NCBI GenBank assembly: GCA_964058805.1
Contig: CAXKVV010000334.1
Span: forward strand, 1-64,000
Direction of reading: 5' to 3'
DNA length: 64,000 bases
Origin: Schoenoplectus triqueter
Taxonomy: Eukaryota; Streptophyta; Magnoliopsida; Poales; Cyperaceae
The first letter of the stretch is position 1; each line of letters begins with the position of its first letter. The notes beneath the pieces are model-generated. The model had not been told where the DNA came from. It made no database searches and saw only the letters and a program-made list of their open reading frames with translations. The position numbers and the translations under genes were made by a program. Below, one piece after another: positions 49,343-59,636 of this stretch.

Positions 49343-50122
49343 ATGGCTTTTAACAGAGCTCTGATAGTGGTTGCAGTTCTCTTGCTAGCATCTCTCCTTG
49401 CTGAAGGGGATGCTCAGCAGAAAGGTTAGTGCGCGCTTTATTGCTCAAAGTTAAAACTCTTATTTTTGTTTACTAATTAGTTACTTTCTCTCTTATTTTG
49501 TTGCACACGATAAGAAATGGCACAATTATTCGGACGCAAGGACATTGCCGATATGCATGGACACGGTGGCGGAGGCGGTGGAGGTGGTTGTCATCACTGG
49601 TGTCATGGCCATTGTTGCACACCACAAGAGATGGCACAATTATTCGGAGGAAAGGACGTTGTTGATATGCAAGGATATGGTGGCGGAGGCAGTGGTGGAT
49701 GGGGTGGTGGTGGTGGTGGAGGTGGTTGTCATCACTGGTGTCATGGCCATTGTTGCACACCACAAGAGATGGCACAATTATTCGAAGGAAAGGACGTTGT
49801 CGATACGCAAGGATATGGTGGCGGAGGTGGTGGTGGAGGTGGAGGAGGTTGTCATCACTGGTGTCATGGCCATTGTTGCACACCACATGAGATGGCACAA
49901 TTATTTGGAGGAAAGGACATTGTCGATACACAAGGACATGGTGGGGGAGGCGGTGGTGGTGGTTGTCATCGCTGGTGTCATGGCCATTGTTGTACACCCG
50001 AAGAGCTCACTAACAACCCCGAGCTCAGCCGCTCAGAGACAGAGGCGAAAGGAACAAAGACCAATGAAAAAGACGCTAAGGTGGATCCTAAGACTGTGAA
50101 GCAAGGAGAGGTAAAGAATTGA
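49343..50122 (+). CDS. Secreted Gly-rich protein with four tandem Cys/His modules (copy B)
   Basis: Exons are 49343-49424 and 49515-50122 with the same phase-1 intron, giving 229 residues. Signal peptide, four EMAQLF...CHHWCHGHCCTP units and charged tail are as in copy A. The middle units are in the opposite order: the unit with GGKDVVDM and the SGGW-interrupted Gly run is second here and third in copy A, while the unit with EGKDVVDT is third here and second there. The Gly run in unit 3 is expanded. The tail differs at one seen residue (ELSRSE against ELSSSE). Promoter, exon 1 and intron look identical to copy A. The reading frame is open, which argues that both copies are kept functional. 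AATAAA lies at 50228. Function is inferred as for copy A. Confidence 0.85.
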
Positions 50123-50919
50123 GGGGGTCTACATGCATGGATCACATAAGCAGTGGATGTAATCCTAAAATAATGTAAACAGATAGTTTACTATTGGAGT
50201 ATGTAGCGTATGTTTTGTGAATACAGGAATAAAAGAGCAAGTGTGAAAGAGGTGGAAATGACATAGATGTCTTTCCACACAGTTGTTTCTGTTTACGTGG
50301 ATTATCTTTAGGTAACTAAGCATGGCGTTAAATATATGAAGGGAGCTGAAAATGCACGTTAATATGATGTTTCTCTTTCTTTATCTCTCAATGTTATATA
50401 ATCATGCTCTTTCTCTTATTATTTTGATTATTATTAAGGTTATCTGCTACAAAATGTTATTTTACAATTTATGTTTTGAGAGATTTAAGATTTTTTGTTA
50501 CCTGACGGTTGACATCTAAATTGAATACACAGCAGCTGAGCAGCATACATAATCCGAATTATAACGTAGAAAATATACTGATTGAATATATATGCCATAA
50601 AATTGAAGCAAACATCTGACTGATAAAAATACCTTTTATCTAAATTGATGTAGCGGGGCACTTTATATTTTGAAAAAATTAGTTATTTGCCATTATAAAA
50701 TTTTAAATTTAAAAATTTATCACTCCAAAGTTTTAATTAAAAAATTTGCCACTACAAATTTAATTTATTCTTAAATTTACCATTATATATATATTGACAG
50801 AATTAAAAAATCATAAATTTAGAAAATACCAACAATGCCCTTCTCTCTATTCTCTCTCTACAAACTTGATCGATTCAGGATGAACACCACGACGCTTTTT
50901 TTTCTTTTTTTTTTGAAGT

Positions 50920-51380
50920 AGTGGGCGATTGCCCTACTGTGATTTCATTCAAGTTTAAAATATTTACAATATTTACATAATATCCGTACAAGAAAAAAAA
51001 ATAAGAAGAAAAGAAAGAGAGATACCGAAACCTTACAAGATAGCCATTTACTATAAATCTAAAATTCTAAAACTCTTCAAGAATGCTCATTGCTCCTAAT
51101 TTTTATCATAACTCAACGTCGAGGATCATCTTCATAGTTAGGCTATATGATGTCAGCATCTTATTTTCGAAGATGCGTCTATTTCTCTCTTTCCATATGT
51201 TCCAGCAGACTGCTGCGTATTTGCTTGCTATAGCGATGCGTCTAATTCTTTGTAAGTGTGATTGAAAAATTGAGGCTCTTGTGCGTCTTGGATCCATCCC
51301 AATTGCTTCGCTTTGCTGCAGTTTTTGTTTGATTGTCCATAAATCCTGAATTCGACGTGCTATATCTTAGATTGAATAGC
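50920..51380 (-). mobile_element. 3' end of a truncated LINE
   Basis: On the minus strand, 51297-51106 encodes MDPRRTRASIFQSHLQ and AVCWNIWKERNRRIFENK, the conserved C-terminal part of plant L1-type ORF2. It is followed by a 3' UTR containing GTAGGGCAATCGCCCACT and an A-rich tail (T run at 50896-50922 on the + strand). Copy A retains only the part upstream of the tail. Confidence 0.75.
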
Positions 51381-51396
51381 CATGATTTGCCGAAAT

Positions 51397-52010
51397 CTAT
51401 TCGATTTTTTATTGAAGCTTCTCAATCTCGTGCTCGGGATACTTGGATCGAGCATGATTGGATTAGATATTATATTATGGTGGAATGGATAAAACTTCCT
51501 TCTGACAGTAGTTCTGGCTTTGAAGCTCATTCTTTATTACTTCTTTTTGTATCAAATGATATCCCCAGGAGCTTGAAAGCTTGGTACTTGTTATCTCTCT
51601 CTCTCTCTCTCTCATTTCAAATAGATGGTTATCCATCAAATAACAAAACCATGGCATCAGAGAGATTCAAGAGATGGTCGATTTGATTGAGATCCTCAAC
51701 TGAGGAGGTTGCCATGGCTGCCGCCTTTTCAAGATAGAAATGGAGAATGGAACATGAAAATATTACCAAGAGGAAACCATGATTTTGAATTTTTTGGAGT
51801 GAAATAATGAATTGCTTTTTGGTTTAATCGAGTCATGGTTGTGGCAAAAGCATGCAACAAACGAGGTTGCATCGAATAGATATTAAATGGTAGTATTAGA
51901 ATCAATTTACAACAAAAAGAATTGATTGCCAGAAGTTGCAATACATCCCGTAGCGATAGATACACAACTATACACTTCGTTGCGATTGTGATGTTTAATG
52001 CAACAAAAGA
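51397..52010. other. Copy B DNA partly absent from copy A
   Basis: Copy A jumps from GATTTGCCGAA to TTGCCAG..., so about 530 bp (51397-51925) are missing there or were gained here. A (TC)n run lies at 51594-51613. No known domain was recognised. Confidence 0.45.
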
Positions 52011-52672
52011 TGATAGCAAACAACTTAGAACTATTAATTTATTTTTCTAGTACCAAGCAGTACAAGATGGTAAATAAAATTTTAACATTAATATTATAGC
52101 AATTCAGACCATGCAACCCATTTTAACCTTGCGATAAAATCCCCAGCATAAATAGAATTTTACCATGAGTATGTTTCACTTAAGGTAGGCTACTTGAGTA
52201 CACTAAGTAAGCCCACTTTTGGAAAGCAGGCAGTTACAATTAGTATCTATCTACAAAAGACGATGATTAGTCCAATAAGAAATTATTTATACCGCACTCG
52301 TTTCATTTGTTTCTCCACATGAATTGAAACCAAATTATTCATGGTTGTACACTTCCTAACCAAGATGGCTTTAGTAGACCAGCCTCTTTACTGACTATCT
52401 CTTTTACAAGCTTAAAAAAAGGCACTGGGTTAACAATGATACCTCCCCCCAAAAAAGAACTATTTTCTTGCGTAATAATAAAATAAAATGAGTACCCCCA
52501 AACCATTTTTCTGCGTATAATTAGGTTGATCTTGCAATACAAAGAAATTTAACAAAAAAAATAAGTCATTAACTTAAAAATAACCCTCAGAACTGCTCTA
52601 CGGCCCTAATAAAATCGCTTAGAATACAAATTTTCACAAAAAATTGAATGTTCAAATAATCATGTATTATAC
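52011..52672. other. Intergenic or intronic DNA
   Basis: Base composition is more balanced than in the surrounding repeats, but I see no exon or repeat. Confidence 0.4.
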
Positions 52673-52744
52673 CTGAGGCACAGAGGCAAAAGGGTTTTGG
52701 AGAACCAACTGGCAATGATGAGACCTAGTGCTCCATCACTTGTC
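52673..52744 (-). pseudogene. Exon-like segment, 72 bp, minus strand
   Basis: Bounded by AG at the 5' side and GT at the 3' side on the minus strand, open in one frame (TSDGALGLIIASWFSK then TLLPLCL). I do not recognise the protein. It may belong to the same decayed gene as the SEC20-like exon upstream. Confidence 0.3.
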
Positions 52745-53957
52745 CTGTGGAAGAAAAAAAGGTTGAGCATTAGCAAACTGACAGGATACAGAGGTATTGG
52801 TATGGTAGCTAAGAAAAAATTAGAACCATCCTAGTTACTTGAAATTATCAGTTATTTCCTACAAAATCTCTATTAAATCAAGAAACCATTATAGTTAACA
52901 AATTGATTTGTATATGCGTCCTAGAGTAAGAAAATTGACTGAAATATTTGCTTAAATTTTGGGCAGATGAAAAAACTATAGCAAGTTTGAAACAATTAAA
53001 ATGCTTTCAGCTTAGCTCTTAGAAAAGTATCTAATCAGCAATTAAGTGAACGATTATACTACTGAACACCACATAAACTATTGTAGTTGGTATAAAGGAC
53101 CTTAGTACTATTGATAAACTGACAATAAGCACTTAAAACTTCCAAAAAAGAACAGAATATAAAGTTGTTTCACAGTTAATAATTTGGTTCATTAGCTACT
53201 TTAGACAAAGTAAACTATCTGACATAAAATAACTTATGAGCCTCAACAACTTCTAATAACCACATTGCTTCACAATTGGGGTACGATGAAAGATAAACCA
53301 TCTTATGAACCTATAGTAGTGAGTACACATGGGTTTACCCGTCAGAATTATGGAGTATGTAAAAACAAAATGAATAAAATATTCAACACAAAGCACTGCC
53401 ACCTGGCCACTAAGGTGAACTCTTTAAGTGGTAGATGGTACCAAACTATAACTTCTTGGCTAGGATAAGTACAAAGTTAAAGTTTCACTAGCAATCAAAT
53501 ATTAGAAGTTGAACTTGATCAAATAATCCATAACCGAACTGGTATTATACCAAAGTAAGCCTTAACGTAAGAAGACACATGGCAATGATAGAAAATGTAG
53601 TAGAATGCAAATGTATATTAATGTATATTCCCCCAAATAAACCTAAATACTCCACATAATTGACCCCCTCCCCCCCCCCCCCCACACACACACACCAAAA
53701 TACTCCCCATTGACAAAATTGAACCGTACTATTTCTTGACAGACAAGTTCATAGAAAGTCCTCAGTTTTTTTTAATTCTTTTTTCTTTGCTCTTTCATCT
53801 GAGGTTGAAGGGTTTACCATAAAAACATACAAACACCAACCACACAAAATGCAAATCTAAATTAGCACTTTCATAGTAATAAAATGAAAAATTGGATTAA
53901 TTTAGCATGAAGGTTATTAGGTTAACATCTAAGGCTATTTTGTATTGTTGTAATTAT
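52745..53957. other. Probable decayed intron or intergenic DNA
   Basis: No exon recognised. A C run followed by (CA)n lies at 53670-53695. Confidence 0.45.
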
Positions 53958-54061
53958 CTGAACCATCATCTGCCGGATATGATGTAGGCAACTAGTGATA
54001 CTGTCAGCAGCTGATGTCATGCCAGCTTTTGTCGTGCCAATAGAAAGGTGGAAAGATCTCC
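53958..54061 (-). pseudogene. SEC20-like exon of a decayed gene
   Basis: After a TGCAG acceptor the minus strand reads RSFHLSIG, TKAGMTSAADSIT and RQMMVQ without a stop. This resembles the conserved segment of plant SEC20 (a Golgi-ER SNARE of the BNIP1/Sec20 type) that reads AGMTSAAESIT...RQLMVQ as I recall it. The expected GT donor after the last Gln codon is AT here. Other conserved SEC20 parts, including the membrane anchor, were not found nearby. I read it as a fragment or pseudogene. Confidence 0.45.
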
Positions 54062-54410
54062 CTGCACCATCCTTATGTTTCCATGTTCTAGTTTCTCAAG
54101 TTGTAAATAAAAAATAATATAAAATTATGATTCAGGATTTAACTAGTAAGCGTATTTGACTCCCACCTATTGCAAATTAATTGAGTCAGAGGTAGTATGA
54201 TTTTCTATATGTTTTCTTGATTCTGCACATTAGAATGACAGAAACTAATTGGAGCTTTGAGCATTTCAACTTATTTTACCTTTGCTTGCTTTTTTGGATC
54301 ATGCATTGGAATCGTGCTAGTCCTTTCTCCCTTTCTTTTAGTTGTTTTCTGTCCAATTCATTTGTTTGAGAAGAGTAACAGCAATAATGTGATCATAGTC
54401 ATGCATATAC

Positions 54411-54471
54411 CTAATATCCAGTGAGCCACTGGCCCGAACATCAGTTTGGTGAGCCTTTAGGCCTGGATTAG
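54411..54471 (+). ncRNA. Covarying hairpin A (candidate structured RNA)
   Basis: Outer helix CTAATATCCAG / CTGGATTAG with a 2-nt bulge; 3-nt bulge TGA; GCC-GGC; internal loop ACT opposite TTTA; GGC-GCC; 3-nt bulge TGA on the 3' side; apical stem CCGAAC / GTTTGG with loop ATCA. One pair is G-U when read on the + strand. Confidence 0.5.
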
Positions 54472-54671
54472 TGATAATATGGATTATGTTATGATTTTGG
54501 GAGGGATTTCAGTAAAACTATTTCAAGAACTTCAAATTCTCGTGTACTTAAACTCTTATATTTCCTTTGATCGATTTGCCTTTGTCAGCAAATCCATGAT
54601 GTTGCATTGATTATTTAACCTTTGTAGTTTGAAATCAATTTTACTGATCAAAACGGTGAAGACCAAAGCTT

Positions 54672-54724
54672 TCTCGTGAGCCACTGGCCCAGGCTTGCAA
54701 GTCTGGTGTGCCTTTGGGCCGAGA
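54672..54724 (+). ncRNA. Covarying hairpin B (candidate structured RNA)
   Basis: Same architecture as hairpin A: outer helix TCTCG / CGAGA; bulge TGA; GCC-GGC; ACT opposite TTTG; GGC-GCC; bulge TGT; apical stem CCAGGCT / AGTCTGG with loop TGCA and one G-U pair on the + strand. Confidence 0.5.
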
Positions 54725-54795
54725 TCATACAATGAAACTGAAATAATCAGTTATTTAGATTTACTTATTAAATAAGACAGTAAATAAGGATGATA

Positions 54796-54863
54796 ATGAT
54801 TATATTCAGAGAGCCACTGGCCCGAATATCAATTCGGTGAGCCTTGAGGTCTGAATTAATCAT
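54796..54863 (+). ncRNA. Covarying hairpin C (candidate structured RNA)
   Basis: Outer helix ATGATTATATTCAG / CTGAATTAATCAT with a bulge; AGA bulge; GCC-GGT (G-U on the + strand); ACT opposite TTGA; GGC-GCC; bulge TGA; apical stem CCGAAT / ATTCGG with loop ATCA. Confidence 0.5.
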
Positions 54864-54984
54864 GAAATTCAATAGAAGAGGAGTTCTTGCTAATTGAGAT
54901 CATTCTTTTTATGGATGCTTTAAATTGATGCCTTATTCGGATCATTTCATCTCCTTAGGTTAGTGAAATACCAGTACGAGGATG

Positions 54985-55034
54985 CCTCGGGAGCCACTGG
55001 CCCAGGTAAAACCTGGTGTGCCTTTTGGCCGAGG
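54985..55034 (+). ncRNA. Covarying hairpin D (candidate structured RNA)
   Basis: Outer helix CCTCG / CGAGG; GGA bulge; GCC-GGC; ACT opposite TTTT; GGC-GCC; bulge TGT; apical stem CCAGGT / ACCTGG with loop AAA. Confidence 0.5.
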
Positions 55035-55948
55035 TCAATCAACAAAAACAAAAAACAAAAATCAGTATAAGCAGTACAATAATTAAAGGATTTGTCTTGC
55101 AAAGGCCTTGAAATTCAATAAACGAGCGATAATTTAACAAGATGAGTAATAGTACCAGTGTCAGGCATGATGAATTTAGTATAAATATGAATTCTACTGA
55201 CTGGAAAGCATGAAACAAGTATCCCATACCAGATTGGTATTAAGGTGAGAAATCGGCACCGGTGATACTAAGTCTCCACCGTATGGATGCATGATCAGAC
55301 GGTACTATTAGTTTCCTGGGGCTTCAACGATGCTGGTAATGTTGGCTGACCAATGAATGGAGACCCCGATCGCCGGCGATGTCTTCTCTACGTGAATCTC
55401 AAAGAACAACGAGTAAGGGAGTTAGAGAAATCACTTGACATGATTATTGAAATGAAAATGTGGATATCGATGCATTTGTGCCAATCCTGAGGTGATCCAG
55501 CGGCGTCGGAATGAGAGAAAGTTGAAGAAAGGGACAGGATGTATCTCGAACGCTCATCCATTTTTTTTGTACTATTCTTAAGACAATCCAAGAGGTAAGA
55601 AAATAACAAGAGGGAAATGGTTGTGGTTGCAGGCCCAGAAAAAGGAACACAACAAGCATAAACCCAATTCGCATAAAGGTAAAGGAAAATGGATTTGGCC
55701 CAATTCAATAGGGCCCAAAATCAATAAATAACAGAAATATGACAGAAATATTAAAATAAAATTATAAATAAATCATTTAAAAAATTTTCCAAAGTTCAAA
55801 TTAGCCCAATTATATTTCTAAAAATTCTTTATTTTTCATAATATTTTTCTGTATAAAATTATTTTATTTTTATAAATTTTATAATACTTTAACAGTTACT
55901 GTATTTGTAGATTTTGACTAGGGAGGATGTCCCGATGACCGAAAGTCA
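55035..55948. other. Balanced-composition DNA, possible 5' part of the decayed minus-strand gene
   Basis: On the minus strand 55710-55230 has several open stretches (one beginning MSSDFSNSLTRCSLRF with a stop soon after) but no recognised domain. It could be the transcribed leader and first exon of the SEC20-like gene; this is a guess. From 55715 the DNA is AT-rich. Confidence 0.3.
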
Positions 55949-56373
55949 ACTACGGGCTATCTTGTATTTCTTGGTCCCAATTTGATATCATGGATATCAA
56001 AGAAACAAACCACAGTGGTACAAAGACAGAGTACAGAGGTCTTGCAATGGTTACAGCTGAGATAATTTGGTTACAAATCCTTTTTTGAGAATTGAGAATC
56101 AATGCTCCATCTCCAACGGTATGGTGCAATAATCTAAGTGCAACATTTCTGGCATCTAATTCAGTTTTCCATGCACGAACAAAACATATTGAACTTAATT
56201 TTCATTTTGTCCGTGAGAAGGTACAGGATGAATCAATTCAAATCAGGTTTATCTATTCTCAAGATCAAATTGCTGATACGTTAACTAAGCCGCTCTCATC
56301 TGCGCGTTTTCAATTTTTAAGAGACAAGCTTACTGTAGGGGGTGTGTTAATAGATACAGATGAAGACAAATGA
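55949..56373 (+). pseudogene. Ty1/Copia RNase H fragment
   Basis: Translation starts [20 protein letters not shown], the conserved beginning of Copia RNase H, and passes through two frame changes. The last 93 codons (56092-56373) are open and contain ARTKHIELNFHFVREKV and DQIADTLTKPL, the typical end of a Copia polyprotein. The 5' part of the element (gag, protease, integrase, most of the reverse transcriptase) is absent. Confidence 0.85.
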
Positions 56374-56552
56374 CTGAAGGCAGTTCAGAAGACAATATAG
56401 TTATAATATATTGTGTTTGTTTTATTGTAAGCTGTTATAGTGTGTGTAACAGAAGTTAGTTAGCGTTGTATACTAGTTCTGCTATAAATAGCATGTAAGT
56501 TGTATTGAACAATTGAGACTTGAATAACATTTCATTCTGTCAATCTCTCTAT
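56345..56552 (+). mobile_element. Truncated 3' LTR of the Copia fragment
   Basis: After the purine-rich tract GTAGGGGG the LTR starts TGTTAATAGATAC, overlapping the stop region of the polyprotein. It contains CTATAAATAGC (TATA-like) at about 56481 and stops at CAATCTCTCT without the final CA. Confidence 0.65.
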
Positions 56553-56787
56553 TAGGAATCATTTGGAAAAGTGAACGCTCCATTTTCCTAACGATTTTTT
56601 ACCATAAACTATTAGGAAAGATAGCGTATTTTGATTTAGTAATGATTTTAACTTAAAAATCGTTAGCAAAATGTACAATGAACTTTTTTAATACTTTTTC
56701 AGGACATTTCTTCTCACGATTCTGTCAATAACCATTATAAACCGTTACTAAATTAGCGTTAATAAAGCCCAGTTTTGACAAAGTGCA
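56553..56787. mobile_element. Short CACTA-like remnant
   Basis: Words such as CCTAACGATTTTTTACC and AAAAATCGTTAGCAAAATG resemble those at 26060-26340. The end TTTTGACAAAGTG may be a mutated TAGTG terminus. Confidence 0.4.
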
Positions 56788-57193
56788 AGGGCACTATCAA
56801 TTAATGTATGGTTAAGCGATACGTGGATTTAATATATTTTAATACCTATGCTTGACGATTCAACATTTTTAATATTGGAAAAATAACAACATTTTGCTGA
56901 GTCAAAAGATAGCATTTAACACTACTTTACGTCCTTTACTTTCGAGATCACAAACGCACAAGGTTATCCAAAATCCAGAACAAATTTACTAAAGACATTT
57001 CAAATCTAGACAGTTAATAAAGTACGCTATCGTTTTAATACCTATGCTTGGCGATTCAGCATTTGCAATAAATTCTGATACTGAAAATCCAGATCGGCCG
57101 ACTGAATTGTAAATTTTAACCTTTTATTTAAAAAATGATTTCTTATATACGTTCAATATCTACGGTTCGAATATGCGAATATGCGAATATGTG
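56788..57193. other. Intergenic DNA
   Basis: The phrase TTTTAATACCTATGCTTG occurs at 56839 and 57033, suggesting a local duplication. No gene is recognised. Confidence 0.4.
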
Positions 57194-57556
57194 TTGAGTT
57201 ATGATGTTATGCATAGTACTGACCATCTCTATGTTATGGATCGATTTTTCATTTTTAAAGTTTAGATGATTGATTCAATCTTAATTATAAAATGATTTTC
57301 ATATAATTTTCTAGATATAGACCAAATTATATTTTTTAAAATATTTTACTATTTTTTAAGATAGTTAGAAAAATACTTATTTTAGTTATTATGAGTCATT
57401 CAAAAAAAGTAATTTTCTAACTATCTTTAAAAAAAAGTAAAAAAATTTGTTCTACGTCTAGATATTCATACGAAAATCATTTTGTAAGGCTGGATCGATC
57501 ATTTAAACTTTAAAAATGAAGAACCGATCCATAGCACGGCAGTGGTCCGTGCTATG

Positions 57557-57561
<5 letters not shown>
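57194..57561. mobile_element. Palindromic MITE, family II copy 2
   Basis: The ends GTTGAGTTATGATGTTATGC and TGGTCCGTGCTATG are diverged inverses; the centre mirrors AAAATGATTTTCATAT. (TC)n and (TA)n runs follow at 57562-57602. Confidence 0.65.
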
Positions 57562-57602
<41 letters not shown>

Positions 57603-57610
<8 letters not shown>

Positions 57611-57988
57611 AATAAGCACAAAATTTCATGTGTTTCGCGTTAATATCTCAAATTTAAAAGTTCAAACAACCGATCTAAATCATTGAACATCATCTTCATA
57701 TTGAAATATCCTTGGAGATCAAATTTTATATTTTTTTGAAATTTTTTATTATTTTTAAATGGGTACAAAGTTTGCTGATCTAACGATTTCCGCACTATCC
57801 AAAATTAGCGATTTTGTACCCATCTAAAAAATAGCAAAAACTTTAAAAAATATATAAATTTTGATCTTCAAAGATAGTTCAATATGAATATCATGTTCAA
57901 CGGTTTGGATCGGCCGTTTGAACTTTTAAATTCAAGATATGGATGCGAGGCACATGAGGTTTTGTGCTTCGCGAAGCATCATAGCCTC

Positions 57989-57993
<5 letters not shown>
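57603..57993. mobile_element. Palindromic MITE, family I copy 3
   Basis: Both halves contain TTTAAAAGTTCAAAC-type sequence in inverted order; the right end reads GCGAAGCATCATAGCCTCAC and runs into (TA)n. Confidence 0.65.
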
Positions 57994-58031
<38 letters not shown>

Positions 58032-58049
58032 AAAGAAAGAGGGAGAGAG

Positions 58050-58428
58050 AGTTGGGTCATGGTGCTATGCATAGCATGGATCACCATCATACTATGGATC
58101 AGATCTTTGTTATCAATGCCAACCATACAAAATGATTTTCATATAGATATTTAGATGTAAATCAAATTTTATATTTTTTAGAATTTTTTACTATTTTTTA
58201 AGATAGTTAGAAAATCGCTTGTTTTAAATAGCTCATAATAACTAAATCAAGTGATATTGTAACTATCTTAAAAATAGTAAAAAGAAATAAAGAATATTAA
58301 ATTTGGTCTACATCTAGATATTTATATGAAAATTATTTTATACGGTTGGATCGACCACTTGAACTTTCAAAACGAAGAACCAGCCTATAGCACGGGGGCA
58401 ATCTGTGCTATGCAAAGTACCATGACCC

Positions 58429-58432
<4 letters not shown>
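58050..58432. mobile_element. Palindromic MITE, family II copy 3
   Basis: GTTGGGTCATGGTGCTATGC at the left and GTACCATGACCCAAC at the right, with (TA)n on both sides. Confidence 0.75.
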
Positions 58433-58479
<47 letters not shown>

Positions 58480-58482
<3 letters not shown>

Positions 58483-58880
58483 TAATGTTATGGTGCTTCG
58501 CGAAGCAAAAAAAAATTTTGTGCTTCGCGTCCGTATCTCGAATTTAAAAGTTCAAACGGCCGATCTAAACCGTTGAACATCATCTTCATATTGAAATATC
58601 CTTGGAGATCAAATTTTATATTTTTTTGAATTTTTTTGATATTTTTTAGATGGGTACAAAGTTTGTTGATCTAAAGATTTCTGCACCATACAAAACAAGC
58701 GACTTTGTACCCATCTAAAAAATATCAAAAAAATTCAAAAAAATATAAAATTTGATCTCCAAGGATATTTCAATATGAAGATGATGCTCAACGGTTTGGA
58801 TCGGCCGTTTGAACTTTTAAATTCGAGATACGGACGCGAAGCACAAAAAAATTTTTACTTCGCGAAGCACCATAGCATTA

Positions 58881-58884
<4 letters not shown>
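58480..58884. mobile_element. Palindromic MITE, family I copy 4 (best preserved)
   Basis: The left end GAGTAATGTTATGGTGCTTC and the right end GAAGCACCATAGCATTACTC are inverted, and pairing continues almost through the element (GCGTCCGTATCTCGAATTTA against TAAATTCGAGATACGGACGC). (TA)n runs of 40 bp or more bound both sides. Confidence 0.85.
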
Positions 58885-58930
<46 letters not shown>

Positions 58931-58937
58931 TCTACAT

Positions 58938-59636
58938 ATGAGTAAAGATACCGTGAGCTTAAATTCACGGAGATCTTCCGTGAGGTTAACTCAAAAAGTA
59001 AATCAAATCATCTCTAAATTTTAATTTATCATGCTCATTAAATTCTTTATATGAAAATCTTCCGTGAGCTTTTTAAGCCATCGTTTTTAATTTTTAAAAA
59101 TGATGTTTAAATATTAAATATTTTATTATTATTTTTAGAGCTGATTTTTAAAAATTAAAAACCATGAGATGATTTGCATTCCATAAGACTTTCATATAAA
59201 GAATTTAATGAGGGTAATAAATTAAAATTATGAAATGATTTGATATATTTTGTGTGTTAAGCTCACGTAGACCTTCCGTGAGGTTAACTCAAAAAACATA
59301 TCTAATCTTCTTCAAATTTTAATTTATCATGCTCATTAAATTCTTCATATGAAAATCTTGTGGGATGTAAAATTTAGAGTGTTTAAGCTTTTTAAGTCAT
59401 GGTTTTTAATTTTTGAAAATCAGCTCTAAAAATAATAATAATATATTCAATACTTTAACATCATTTTAAAAAATTAAAAACGGTGACTTACAAAGTTCAA
59501 AACACTCCAAATTTTCACATCCCACGAGATTTTCATATAAAGAATTTAATGAGGGTGATAAATTAAAATTATGAGATGATTTAATGTAATTTTTGAGTTA
59601 AATTCATGAAAGCTCACTGTATCTTTACTCTATATA
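58938..59636. mobile_element. Palindromic MITE, family III, two partly merged copies
   Basis: It begins GAGTAAAGATACCGTGAGCT and ends CACTGTATCTTTACTC. Internal copies of CTTCCGTGAGGTTAACTCAA at 58975 and 59273 show two units sharing one pair of outer ends. Confidence 0.7.

Larger units (their letters stand above)
44969..52010 (+). repeat. Segmental duplication, copy B
   Basis: Direct duplicate of 27203-36653 (see there). It holds the second four-unit GRP gene. It lacks the Helitron and the FtsH-capturing CACTA and so supplies their empty sites. It carries its own insertions, including the MITE at 45324-45742. Confidence 0.92.

Noticed and set aside
53670..53695. C run and (CA)n as a functional site
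   Set aside because: Ordinary microsatellite; nothing around it indicates a role.
54411..55034. tRNA, C/D snoRNA or H/ACA snoRNA identity for the four hairpins
   Set aside because: No A and B boxes or anticodon arm, no properly placed RUGAUGA and CUGA pair, and no ANANNA hinge with ACA tail could be placed consistently in the four copies.
56092..56373. Independent small protein gene
   Set aside because: It is the C-terminal end of a Copia polyprotein next to its LTR.
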